The position numbers and the translations under genes were made by a program. From JANQQZ01 sp039179915 (GTDB lineage: Bacteria; Planctomycetota; Phycisphaerae; Phycisphaerales; UBA1924), in contig JBCDEF010000079.1 in NCBI GenBank assembly GCA_039179915.1, forward strand, positions 1 through 12,002: a stretch of 12,002 nucleotides of DNA, read 5' to 3'. The notes beneath the pieces were generated by a model. That model saw nothing but the letters and a program-made list of their open reading frames with translations, did no database searches and was not told the DNA's origin. Of this stretch, positions 1 through 7,001 are shown piece after piece (the stretch's first letter is position 1; the number at the start of each line of letters is the position of its first letter).

Positions 1-1
1 C

Positions 2-37
2 GACCTGTCCGTGCTTCTCGTCGAACGCGAAAGCTGA
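2..37 (+). CDS. 3' end of an upstream gene (partial)
   Basis: An open frame runs in from the left edge and ends at TGA 35-37, leaving eleven residues (DLSVLLVERES). The base composition and the position just before a new gene suit a real C-terminus, but the piece is too short to name. Another frame is also open here, so the choice of frame is a guess. Confidence 0.35.
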   Translation, partial: DLSVLLVERES

Positions 38-111
38 CCCGAGTGGTCCGCGCGACAGAGACAACCGCCCCCGCTTCGCGCTCGAACACCACCGAGCGAA
101 AGGAACCAACC

Positions 112-1161
112 ATGCCCGACCGCTTCTCAGCCGTGCAAGCCATCGCCGCCGGGTCGATCCTGCTTGTCCCATCGCTCGCCGCATCGCCCGCCCTCGCGCA
201 GCCGGCCGACCAGCGACCGCTCGTCACGCACATCGACGGAAACTGGATCGGCGAGGCGATCTCCTACGGCCCGTTCCGCGACGGCCAGGGGCCCGACGGC
301 GCATCGCCCTCTGATGCCGAACTGCTCGAGGATTTGCAGATCCTTGCCGAGCGGTGGCGCCTGATCCGCATGTACGGCTCGGTCGGCTCGACCGAGGCCG
401 TCTGCCGGCTGATCGTCGAGCACGAGCTCCCGCTGCAGGTCATGGTCGGCGCGTGGATCGACGCCGAATTCGTTCGCAACGACAACGGCAGCTTCGGCGA
501 CCAGATCCCCGAGGTCGCCGCCGCCAACCGGGCCGAGGTCGAGACCGCGATCCGCCTGGCCAACCTGTTCCCGACGGTGGTCCACTCGATCAATGTCGGC
601 AACGAGTCGCAGGTCTTCTGGTCGTGGCACCGCTCGCCGCGGGAGACGCTGATCGGCTACCTGCGGCAGGCCCGCGAGGGAACCACCGTTCCGATCACGA
701 CCTGCGACGACTACAACTTCTGGAACCGCCCCGAGTCCCAGGCGGTCGCCGACGAGGTCGATTTCATCGGCTGGCACGCGTACCCGATGTGGAACGGCCA
801 GACGCTGGCCGACTCGATGAGCTGGATCCGCGAGAAGCTCGCCGAGGTCCATCAGATGCACCCGGACCACCCGATCGTGCACGCCGAGGTCGGCTGGGCG
901 ACCCGCAAGCACACCGAGGGCGAGCAGGCGACGCTCGTCGTGGGCGAGCCCGGCGAGAAGCAGCAAGAGTTGTTCTACCGCACGTACACGGCGTGGGCCA
1001 ACGAGAACGGCCTGCCGCACTTCTACTTCTCGGCGTTCGACGAGAACTGGAAGGGCGGCCCGCACCCCGATGAGATCGAGAAACACTGGGGCCTGTACCG
1101 GGCCGACCGCACGCCCAAGCTCGCGGTCCAGCGCACGCCCGCCGAGGGCCGCGGACGGTAA
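112..1161 (+). CDS. Secreted glycoside hydrolase family 17 (beta-1,3-glucanase-like)
   Basis: The 349-residue protein is probably an exported endo- or exo-beta-1,3-glucanase that attacks laminarin-type glucans outside the cytoplasm. Residues 1-29 form a signal peptide ending ALA before Gln30. The mature part shows the GH17 layout: an early ISYGPFRDGQGP segment, LIRMYGS on a strand of the barrel, a VGNE motif whose Glu165 fits the general acid, HAEVGWAT whose Glu259 fits the nucleophile, and a C-terminal FYFSAFDENWKG strand typical of the family. I chose ATG 112 because AAAGGA lies just upstream and the signal peptide starts there; the frame is open further upstream (GTG 43), but that extension has no signal-peptide character. 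The gene converges on a minus-strand gene. The family call is strong; the exact substrate and endo/exo mode are inferred. Confidence 0.85.
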   Translation: MPDRFSAVQAIAAGSILLVPSLAASPALAQPADQRPLVTHIDGNWIGEAISYGPFRDGQGPDGASPSDAELLEDLQILAERWRLIRMYGSVGSTEAVCRLIVEHELPLQVMVGAWIDAEFVRNDNGSFGDQIPEVAAANRAEVETAIRLANLFPTVVHSINVGNESQVFWSWHRSPRETLIGYLRQAREGTTVPITTCDDYNFWNRPESQAVADEVDFIGWHAYPMWNGQTLADSMSWIREKLAEVHQMHPDHPIVHAEVGWATRKHTEGEQATLVVGEPGEKQQELFYRTYTAWANENGLPHFYFSAFDENWKGGPHPDEIEKHWGLYRADRTPKLAVQRTPAEGRGR

Positions 1162-1214
1162 ACCCGGCAGCCGCAAGGCTCGGAGCGCAAGAAACGAGCG
1201 TGACAACGAGGCAC

Positions 1215-1238
1215 AAAAAACCGCCCCGGTTGGGGCGG
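1215..1238 (-). terminator. Rho-independent terminator of the minus-strand PEP-CTERM gene
   Basis: A seven-pair GC stem (1221-1227 with 1232-1238, loop GGTT) is followed on the minus strand by six T (A-run 1215-1220 on the plus strand). It lies 63 bases past the stop of the minus-strand gene. The T-run is only on the minus-strand side, so it should mainly stop minus-strand transcripts. The stem could still slow plus-strand transcripts leaving the glucanase gene. Confidence 0.8.
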
Positions 1239-1268
1239 CTGCGTGTGCTTGGAATGTTGACCGGGTCG

Positions 1269-1308
1269 TGATCAGTCCTGATCAGTCCTGATCGAGTTTG
1301 ATCAGCGG
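1269..1308. repeat. Four 10-bp units headed TGATC
   Basis: TGATCAGTCC occurs twice in tandem (1269-1278, 1279-1288), followed by two degenerate units, TGATCGAGTT (1289-1298) and TGATCAGCGG (1299-1308). Three of the four contain the palindrome TGATCA. The last unit includes the stop codon of the minus-strand gene, so the array forms the start of its 3' untranslated region. No function is evident. Confidence 0.7.
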
Positions 1309-1952
1309 CGGCGGCGAGCGGCGGCCAGGCCGCCCAGGCCCAGCAGCGCGGCCGAGGCCGGCGCCGGGATCACACCGGGCGAGCCGATCAGCGTGAAGCC
1401 GTCGCCCGGGCCGATGCTGTCGTTGAAGAACGGGTTCGACTCGAACGCGCCGTTGACGCCGAGGACCGAGTCGGTCAGGCCGCTGACATTGTCGATTGTC
1501 GCGCCGGTGTTGGCGAAGCTGTCGTCGAACGCAACGGTCAGGCCGAAGGTGACCCCGTCGTCGGTCGAGATGTTGATCTCGTCGCCGTTCTGGCTCAGGC
1601 CCCCGCCGCCGTTCGTGATGCCGACGTTGGCCACCGAGCCCCAGATGTCCGTGAACTCGGGGATGACCACGAAGCCGTCGCCGGCATCGGCGATCAGGAA
1701 GACCGCCGACTCGCCCGGCTGCAGCAGGAAGCTGTCGAGCGTTCCGCCATCAGCATCGGGGCCGAAGGGGTCTTCGTCGTCGTAGAACAGCGAGCCGGTG
1801 TCGAGGATGCCGGCGCCGGTGTTGGTGATCTCGAACCAGTCCTCGGTCCCGTCCGGGCCGCTGATGCCGACGTAGATCTCGGTAACCGAGAAGTCCTGGG
1901 CGGCGGCCGTGCCCGCGGCCGCGATCATCGCGGCGAAAAGTCCGTAACGCAT
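1302..1952 (-). CDS. PEP-CTERM sorting-domain protein, lamin-tail-like
   Basis: This 216-residue exported protein has unknown biochemical function. Residues 1-18 are a signal peptide (MRYGLFAAMIAAAGTAAA, then Gln19). The C-terminal 23 residues, from VIPAPASAALL to LAAARRRR, have the PEP-CTERM layout: Pro-containing motif, short hydrophobic helix, Arg cluster. In known systems this tail is recognised by an exosortase during export. The early VTEIYVGISGPDGTEDWFEI segment resembles the start of lamin-tail domains, which are frequent in secreted planctomycete proteins. I chose ATG 1952 because GGAGAGAG lies about eight bases upstream and the signal peptide begins there. The gene faces the glucanase tail to tail and diverges from the prepilin-like gene. 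No exosortase gene is in the window. The sorting tail is clear; the lamin-tail assignment is moderate. Confidence 0.85.
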   Translation of the reverse strand: MRYGLFAAMIAAAGTAAAQDFSVTEIYVGISGPDGTEDWFEITNTGAGILDTGSLFYDDEDPFGPDADGGTLDSFLLQPGESAVFLIADAGDGFVVIPEFTDIWGSVANVGITNGGGGLSQNGDEINISTDDGVTFGLTVAFDDSFANTGATIDNVSGLTDSVLGVNGAFESNPFFNDSIGPGDGFTLIGSPGVIPAPASAALLGLGGLAAARRRR

Positions 1953-2276
1953 GTGTCTCTCTCCGGTTGTGCGGCGTGCCGGCACCCGCCAGACGCCGCG
2001 TCCTCATTCGTCCGTCGGGGGTTTCCGCCCCCGTTTGATGACCGTAGTGGGAACAGCATGCGGCCAGCATTTACGAATCGCGAAGACAGTATGAAGATTG
2101 AGTGTGGATCCGGTTGCACCCGAGATACCGCCGAACCAGATGGTCATACTGCCCGGACCAGAGGGTGCCCGTGCCTTCTGCGAACGCGGCTGCCGAAGCC
2201 CGAGTCATCGAGAGCGGTCACCGTGAGACTACGCCAACCTTCTTTATGTTTCGGCGGCCTGCAAAGGAACCCAGAC
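1953..2276. promoter_or_regulatory. Divergent intergenic region
   Basis: These 324 bases separate two divergent genes and must hold promoters for both, but I see no convincing -35/-10 pair. It contains one strong hairpin at 2016-2033 (CGGGGG, loop TTTCCG, CCCCCG) followed by only three T, so it is a weak terminator candidate or a leader structure. A plus-strand frame is open across the whole region in phase with the downstream gene, but it reads as non-coding and has no ribosome site or signal peptide. Confidence 0.4.
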
Positions 2277-3266
2277 ATGAAACGCCCCGGTTTCACGCTT
2301 ATCGAGCTGCTCGTGGTGGTCTCGATTATCGCGCTGCTGATCGGCATTCTGCTGCCTTCTCTGGCCTCGGCGAGGGACTCGGCGCAGACCGTCAAGTGCG
2401 CGAGCAACCTGCGGCAGATGGGAGTTGGCGCCTCGGCATTCGCCGCCGATGCCGACGGCTTGCTCAGCAGCGGGCCGTTTGATAATCGTCGCATCAGCCG
2501 TACGACCGGCGACGTGACCGATGTCACCGGCCGCGATTGGGGCTACGGCCGCATCGACCGGGTCGGCTGGGTCGCCGACGCGATCCGCAACGGCTACGGC
2601 CAGCCCGGCGAGATGCTCTGCCCGACCAACCCGGGCCGGTTCAGCCAGAGCCTGATCGTCGAGCGGCTCAACCGCCGCCTCTGGCCCGACGACGAAACCT
2701 ACGACGTCGAACGACGCGACCGCGAGCTCATCGACGCCGGCTACAACACGAACTACGGCCAGACCTGGGCCATGGCCCACACCGGCTGGAAAGACCCCGG
2801 CGGGTTCTCCGGCGCCCTCGAGACCATCGGGCCGTTGAGCCTCAACCGCATCGGCACCGTTGCGACCTCGCGCGTGCCGATCTTCGCCGACGCCCGCACC
2901 GAGACCGACAACCTGATCGAATACGAGGGCGAGTCGCTCCGCACGACCAAGCACCTCGCCGATGAGCCGATCCGCCGGCTGACCGGCAGCAAGGCCGGCG
3001 CTGCCGTCGTCCAGGATTTCAAGGACCTCGGCCCGGCGCACGGCAAGGGCCGCTTCAGCTTCGGGACGGCGCAGAACGACAAATCGATCGCCAACTTCGC
3101 CTTCGCCGACGGCCACGTCGACGCCCTCCGCGACCTCGACGGCGACAAGGTCTTCGAGGCACAGGTCCAGGACGACGGCGAGCTGGGCTACGCCGATTTC
3201 CCCGACAATTCCGTGTTCTTTGGCGACCTGCGTGACGGTCGCGATATCAAGGGACCGAGCAACTAG
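2277..3266 (+). CDS. Prepilin-like protein (type II secretion pseudopilin / H-X9-DG family)
   Basis: This 329-residue protein begins with a textbook type IV prepilin leader. MKRPG is cut before Phe6, Glu10 is at position +5 of the mature protein, and FTLIELLVVVSIIALLIGIL forms the membrane and assembly helix. The rest is a soluble domain of the kind common in planctomycetes, where many such genes are scattered through the genome. The C-terminal NFAFADGHVDAL block matches the end of the H-X9-DG processing-associated motif, but the expected His ten positions before DG is Asp here. ATG 2277 follows AAAGGA by eight bases and starts the leader exactly. A 46-base gap separates it from the next gene, so the two are probably cotranscribed. 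It likely sits in the inner membrane or a pseudopilus; its substrate or partner cannot be told. Confidence 0.88.
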   Translation: MKRPGFTLIELLVVVSIIALLIGILLPSLASARDSAQTVKCASNLRQMGVGASAFAADADGLLSSGPFDNRRISRTTGDVTDVTGRDWGYGRIDRVGWVADAIRNGYGQPGEMLCPTNPGRFSQSLIVERLNRRLWPDDETYDVERRDRELIDAGYNTNYGQTWAMAHTGWKDPGGFSGALETIGPLSLNRIGTVATSRVPIFADARTETDNLIEYEGESLRTTKHLADEPIRRLTGSKAGAAVVQDFKDLGPAHGKGRFSFGTAQNDKSIANFAFADGHVDALRDLDGDKVFEAQVQDDGELGYADFPDNSVFFGDLRDGRDIKGPSN

Positions 3267-3312
3267 CACCGGCCGCGAGCAACGCCCGGCTGCACCACGG
3301 AGCGATAGCCTT

Positions 3313-4881
3313 ATGAAGAAGTATGTTCTCGCGGCAGCCCTGCTGACCGCCGCCGGCTCTGCGCAAGGCCAGGTCATCATCAACGAGATCATCCAGGACC
3401 CGCCCGGCTCCGAGTCCAACTGGGAGCTTATCGAGCTCTACGGCCGGCCCGGCATGGACCTGACCGGCTACGCGCTCGGACTGATCAAGGGCGGCGAGGA
3501 CACCAACGGCGACGGCAGCCCCGAGGTCATCGCCGAGATCGACGAGGCCTACAGCCTCGACGGCCTGGCCCTCGGCCCGAGCGGCTTCCTCGTCCTGCTC
3601 AGCTCACCCGTCGGCGACGCCAGCTTCTTCACAGACGCCGACGCCACCGTCCGCACCTTCGCCCAGCAGCACATCCCGACGATCGACACCGCGGGAAGCC
3701 TGGCCAACGGCGGCAGCTCGAGCTACGTCCTCGTCCGCGCCCGCCCCAACCACCGGATCGAGAACGGCGAAAGCATCTACGAGCCCGGCTACGCCTTCCG
3801 CAAGGACGTCAACCCCGACGTGAACTTCGACGGCAAGATCGATTTCGGCATCGAGAGCGGCGCCGCGTTCGAGATCGACCCGCTCCAGGTCGTCGACGAC
3901 ATGGCCTGGAGCGACGCCGGCGGCAAGGAATACGTCCGCTCCAGCGAGCAGGAGATCTCCGACACGCCCGGCTTCGACCCAGACGCCGTCAGCCGCGTCA
4001 ACTACTTCAACGAGAACCCCGGGCTCGGCGACCGCGTCAACGGCTCGGGCCAGGTCGTGCCGACCCGCATGGCCGACGAGTCCTGGGTCTACGGCGAGAT
4101 CCTCCGCCTCCCCCAGGCGATCGGCGAGCTCCCCGAATTCGGCTTCGAGCCTCAGGACATGCAGCCGCCCAAGGGCCCGACCGACCTGAGCGGCCCGCTC
4201 TACGACTGCCCGCCCAGCCCGACCGGCGAGATCGACTGCGCCCCCAGCGGCAGCGGCACCTTCCTCTTCGACGACATCACGCTCGTCGAGAACGCCGGCC
4301 AGCCCGACGAGTTCGGCTTCAACATCACCCCCGGCACCTTCAACGACGACGCCCGCTTCGGCGTGACCCAGTTCCGCTTCGTCGCCGCCGACTTCAACTT
4401 CGACGGCCTCGTCGACAGCACCGACCTGTCGCTGATCCAGGCGCGGCTCGGCGCGACGCTCGACGACCGGATCGACTGCCTCGACGAGTTCGGCGACCCG
4501 ATCATCGACCCCGAGACCGATCTGCCCTTCCAGTGCTTCGAGTTCGAAGGCCGGGCACTGAACGCGCTCGAAGCCATGCGCAGCATGGACGCGACCGACG
4601 GCCCCGGCGGCGGCAACGCCGCGGAGGTCACCCCGCTGGACATCGCCGCCGTCGAAGCCCTCGTCGGCACCGACCGGCTCTGCGCCGACACCAACGGCGA
4701 CGGCGCGGTCAACGGCAGCGACTTCTTCGCCTGGGTCGCCGCCTTCGGCACCAACCCGGTGACATCGGAAAGCCTGACCGCCTGCGATGTCAACAGCGAC
4801 GCCGCCTGCAACGGCAGCGACTTCTTCGCCTGGGTCGCCGCCTTCGGTCAGGGCCCGGACGGCCCGACGTGCACCCCCTGA
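3313..4881 (+). CDS. Secreted lamin-tail domain protein with C-terminal Gly/Cys-type dockerin repeats
   Basis: This 522-residue exported protein has three recognisable parts. Residues 1-19 are a Lys-led signal peptide. Residues about 20-110 resemble a lamin-tail beta-sandwich (VIINEIIQDPPGSESNWELI near the N-terminus, then DLTGYALGL). Residues 360-380 (DFNFDGLVDSTDLSLI) form a calcium-loop dockerin-like unit. Residues 457-522 hold two near-identical units, DTNGDGAVNGSDFFAWVAAF and CDVNSDAACNGSDFFAWVAA, with Cys457, Cys491, Cys499 and Cys520. This is the Gly/Cys dockerin tail seen on many exported Phycisphaerae proteins, thought to anchor or display them. ATG 3313 has an ACGGAG site upstream and begins the signal peptide. 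The middle (110-355) is not recognised. The downstream lipoprotein gene overlaps its end, so the two may act together at the surface. Confidence 0.87.
   Translation: MKKYVLAAALLTAAGSAQGQVIINEIIQDPPGSESNWELIELYGRPGMDLTGYALGLIKGGEDTNGDGSPEVIAEIDEAYSLDGLALGPSGFLVLLSSPVGDASFFTDADATVRTFAQQHIPTIDTAGSLANGGSSSYVLVRARPNHRIENGESIYEPGYAFRKDVNPDVNFDGKIDFGIESGAAFEIDPLQVVDDMAWSDAGGKEYVRSSEQEISDTPGFDPDAVSRVNYFNENPGLGDRVNGSGQVVPTRMADESWVYGEILRLPQAIGELPEFGFEPQDMQPPKGPTDLSGPLYDCPPSPTGEIDCAPSGSGTFLFDDITLVENAGQPDEFGFNITPGTFNDDARFGVTQFRFVAADFNFDGLVDSTDLSLIQARLGATLDDRIDCLDEFGDPIIDPETDLPFQCFEFEGRALNALEAMRSMDATDGPGGGNAAEVTPLDIAAVEALVGTDRLCADTNGDGAVNGSDFFAWVAAFGTNPVTSESLTACDVNSDAACNGSDFFAWVAAFGQGPDGPTCTP
4710..4847. 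repeat. 39-base perfect direct repeat encoding the dockerin units
   Basis: Positions 4710-4748 and 4809-4847 are identical over 39 bases and lie 99 bases (33 codons) apart. Both encode NGSDFFAWVAAFG, the second half of each dockerin unit. Full identity at third positions, while the 60 bases between them differ, points to recent duplication or gene conversion of the motif. Confidence 0.9.
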
Positions 4882-6356
4882 TCACGCAACCTGGTTCGAT
4901 GCTCGGCGCGGCCGCCCTCCTTCTGGTGGGCGGCTGCGCCGTGCTCCCTTCGTCCGAACGGGACCAAACGCCCGACATCCCCGGCCCCTCGCTTCGTTTG
5001 CTTTCGAGCACGGCGTACCCCACCGGCGCACCGCTGGAGATCGTCGCGGTCTGCCACGAGACCCGCCGCGGCTGGGTCACGCTCGCCGACACCAACGCGA
5101 TCGCCGGCTTTTCGGTCGACCCAGACGGAACGCTCACCTGGCTTGAAACGCTGCCGGTCGGCGCGCCCGATGAATCGCCGACGTCGGTCGCCGTCCACAC
5201 CGGGCTCATGGCCGCCAGTGTCCCACACGTCGACCCCACGCGGCCCGGTGCTGTGCACCTGTTCACGGTCGGCGGCCAGCCGGTCGCACGCGTCGCCGTC
5301 GGACACCACCCGGACATGCTCGCCTTCAGCCACGACGGCGCCCGCCTGCTCGTCGTCAACGAGGGCGAGCCCGGGACCGAACCCGGTACGGAGGTCGACC
5401 CGCCCGGATCGCTGTCGGTCATCGACCTGGCCCGCGACGGCGACCAATCCCGAGTCACCGGCGTCCAACAGCTCGCTTTCGGAACGCCATCGGCATCAGA
5501 CACCGCCTTGCGATGGACCACCCCGCTCGCCGAGACGCCTCCGGACTGGATCGAGCCCGAATACGCGGCCTTCTCCGAAGACGACGCCGTTGCATTTGTC
5601 ACGTGCCAGGAGAACAACGGCGTCGCCGTCGTCGATCTCCGAGCCGATCCTCCCGCGATCACCGCCCTGCTCGACCTCGGCGAGTTCGTCCACACCGGGC
5701 CGCACGCGCTCCGTCCCGGCTCGGGAGTGGAGCGGCTCCGCTCGCTGCCGCAGCCCGACGGGATCGCCACGCTCGCGTTCGACGGGCGGCCTGTCTTCCT
5801 GACCGCGGACGAGGGCGATCCGCGAGACGACTGGGGCGATGACCGTGTCGCCGAGCACGACGGCATCGAGTGCGTCGGCTCGGCGCTGGACGAAGGACGA
5901 ACGCTGATCTTCGGCTCACGCGGCCTGACCCTCTGGTCGGCCGGGGGCAGCCGGCTCGCGACCGCGACAACGCCGGTACTGCAATGGCTTGCCGACAACC
6001 GGCCGCAGAGCCCCGCGATCGAGCGCATCGCCGACCGCGACCACCGCCGGGGCAGCGAGCCCGAGACCGTTGTCGCCTGGCAGAATGGCGATGCCTGGAT
6101 GGCGGCCGCTGCGTTCGAGCGGGCCGGCGCCGTCGGGCTCTTCCGCGTTACGACCGATGCCATCACCACGCTGGACGTGCTCGTGCTGCCCGATGGTCCC
6201 GTCGACGGCCGCACACGCTCGCCGGCGCCCGAAGGCCTCGCGCTGCTGCCCGCGGCCAGCCCGGACGATGCCGCGATGCTGCTCGTCGCCGACGAACGGC
6301 TCGGGCGGCTCTCGGTCGTGCTGATTCAAAGCGGGGATCGGCCCCGAGCGGAGTGA
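4869..6356 (+). CDS. Choice-of-anchor I family beta-propeller lipoprotein
   Basis: About 495 residues. The N-terminus carries a short hydrophobic segment ending in LLLVGGC, with Cys23 as the likely lipid-modified residue, so the protein is probably anchored to a membrane. The body matches the choice-of-anchor I family, a propeller fold related to proteins often labelled alkaline phosphatase or phytase-like. Supporting motifs in order are VAVGHHPDMLAFSHDGARLL, VVNEGEP, EPEYAAFSEDDAVAFVTCQE followed by NN, and LTADEGDPRDDWGDD. Catalysis is not proven by these motifs. I prefer GTG 4869, which overlaps the upstream stop by 13 bases and gives a full-length signal peptide; ATG 4899 would leave only twelve residues before the Cys. 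Neither start has a good ribosome site, and the n-region lacks Lys or Arg, so start and lipidation are uncertain. Coupled translation from the dockerin gene is likely. Confidence 0.82.
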   Translation: MHPLITQPGSMLGAAALLLVGGCAVLPSSERDQTPDIPGPSLRLLSSTAYPTGAPLEIVAVCHETRRGWVTLADTNAIAGFSVDPDGTLTWLETLPVGAPDESPTSVAVHTGLMAASVPHVDPTRPGAVHLFTVGGQPVARVAVGHHPDMLAFSHDGARLLVVNEGEPGTEPGTEVDPPGSLSVIDLARDGDQSRVTGVQQLAFGTPSASDTALRWTTPLAETPPDWIEPEYAAFSEDDAVAFVTCQENNGVAVVDLRADPPAITALLDLGEFVHTGPHALRPGSGVERLRSLPQPDGIATLAFDGRPVFLTADEGDPRDDWGDDRVAEHDGIECVGSALDEGRTLIFGSRGLTLWSAGGSRLATATTPVLQWLADNRPQSPAIERIADRDHRRGSEPETVVAWQNGDAWMAAAAFERAGAVGLFRVTTDAITTLDVLVLPDGPVDGRTRSPAPEGLALLPAASPDDAAMLLVADERLGRLSVVLIQSGDRPRAE

Positions 6357-6369
6357 ACCGCTCGAGGGG
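6342..6369 (+). terminator. Hairpin at the end of the lipoprotein gene
   Basis: CCCCGAGCGG (6342-6351) pairs with CCGCTCGAGGGG (6358-6369) with one bulged A; the loop spans the stop codon. There is no T-run after it, so it would be a non-canonical or Rho-assisted stop. It coincides with the end of the presumed three-gene run. Confidence 0.4.
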
Positions 6370-6374
6370 CGAGA

Positions 6375-6403
6375 AATGGGCAGAGGCGGACTTGAACCGC
6401 CGC
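6375..6403 (-). tRNA. tRNA 3'-end fragment (T-arm and acceptor 3' strand)
   Basis: On the minus strand GGCGG-TTCAAGT-CCGCC forms a perfect five-pair T-arm with a canonical loop, followed by TCTGCCC and discriminator A, then a T-rich end. CCA is not encoded. A partner acceptor strand should read GGGCAGA or a wobble variant; the only nearby candidate (GGGCGAG at about 6473-6479) has a mismatch, and the sequence between does not give a D-arm with a GG loop or an anticodon arm. I therefore read it as a fragment, not a working tRNA, and do not assign an amino acid. It may be one attachment site of the element to its right. Confidence 0.6.
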
Positions 6404-6535
6404 ACGAATCCCTCATTGAAACGGGTGTTTCCCATTCGGGCGGCGCAGAATCCGGCGCATCTATGGACGATCTCGCCCGGGTCATAAAAGCGTGGCCTTC
6501 ACTGTCAGCGGAAACTCGAGTCTTGATTCTCAGCC

Positions 6536-7000
6536 TCATTCGGTAGCGTCATGAGCGACCGAGCTCTCGCTTATCCCAGCACGGCTTAATCCCAAGGCGG
6601 TCTGTGACATGAGCAACTGTTCTAAACGCTGCCGCAGTTCCGTGGTCCGAAGCTCGACGGTCTCGATGCGTCGCGTCAGTTCCATGCATAAGTCATGCGT
6701 CGAATAGCGCGACAGACTCCAAAGTTGTCGTACTTCCTCCGACGGCGGCCCTTCTCCGGTGAGTAGCCATTCAAGGCTTGTTTGAGTCGTGCGAGCGATC
6801 GCTACGACATAGGCGATCGATGGTGTTCCCGACTGCTGATACCGCCTGACGGTTTCGGTGGATACACCTGAGGCCCTCGCAAGGTCAGCGTAGGTCAAGT
6901 GCGCGCAGATCGAACGCAGCCGTTCGCGAATAGCTGCGTCGGATCCGTCTCCCTCGCGCGAGAGTGGTCGTGCTTTCAATGCTGATTGCCCGCCTCTCAC
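6536..7000 (-). CDS. CI/Xre-like helix-turn-helix repressor with coiled-coil tail
   Basis: A protein of about 154 residues, probably a DNA-binding regulator. Residues about 36-84 form the helix-turn-helix region (LTYADLARASGVSTETVRRY, then TPSIAYVVAIARTTQTSLEW, then LLTGEG), which resembles phage CI repressor N-terminal domains. Residues about 106-132 (ELTRRIETVELRTTELRQRL) look like a coiled coil suited to dimer formation. There is no LexA-type protease domain. The start is uncertain: GTG 7000 lies one base after the upstream stop and suits coupled translation, TTG 6979 has GAGAGGCGGG ahead of it, and ATG 7066 would overlap the upstream gene by 65 bases. It shares a minus-strand transcript with the small secreted protein and diverges from the sigma/kinase operon, which it may control. 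Codon use is less GC-biased than in the genes to its left. Confidence 0.75.
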   Translation of the reverse strand: MRGGQSALKARPLSREGDGSDAAIRERLRSICAHLTYADLARASGVSTETVRRYQQSGTPSIAYVVAIARTTQTSLEWLLTGEGPPSEEVRQLWSLSRYSTHDLCMELTRRIETVELRTTELRQRLEQLLMSQTALGLSRAGISESSVAHDATE

Positions 7001-7001
7001 G

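Noticed and set aside
127..1206. Long minus-strand frame opposite the glucanase gene
   Set aside because: It is a mirror of a high-GC coding gene: Arg/Leu/Val-rich, with no domain or ribosome site.
2016..2033. Strong intrinsic terminator
   Set aside because: The stem is good, but only three T follow and it lies between divergent starts with no gene to terminate.
1953..2276. N-terminal extension of the prepilin-like protein
   Set aside because: The frame is open, but the prepilin leader must start at 2277, where the ribosome site lies.
2244..3419. Long minus-strand frame opposite the prepilin-like gene
   Set aside because: Composition is that of an antisense shadow, and the plus-strand product has clear motifs.
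4790..6214. Long Ser/Arg-rich minus-strand frame opposite the lipoprotein gene
   Set aside because: It is an antisense shadow with low-complexity sequence; the plus-strand propeller motifs are decisive.
6375..6479. Complete class II tRNA on the minus strand, pairing GGGCGAG with TCTGCCC
   Set aside because: The acceptor has a mismatch and two wobbles, the D-loop lacks its GG pair, no good anticodon arm forms, and the length (about 102 bases) is too great.
6375..6479. Selenocysteine tRNA or tmRNA 3' end
   Set aside because: The length hinted at tRNA-Sec, but there is no eight-pair acceptor or TCA anticodon arm, and no tag frame or tmRNA-type 5' partner.
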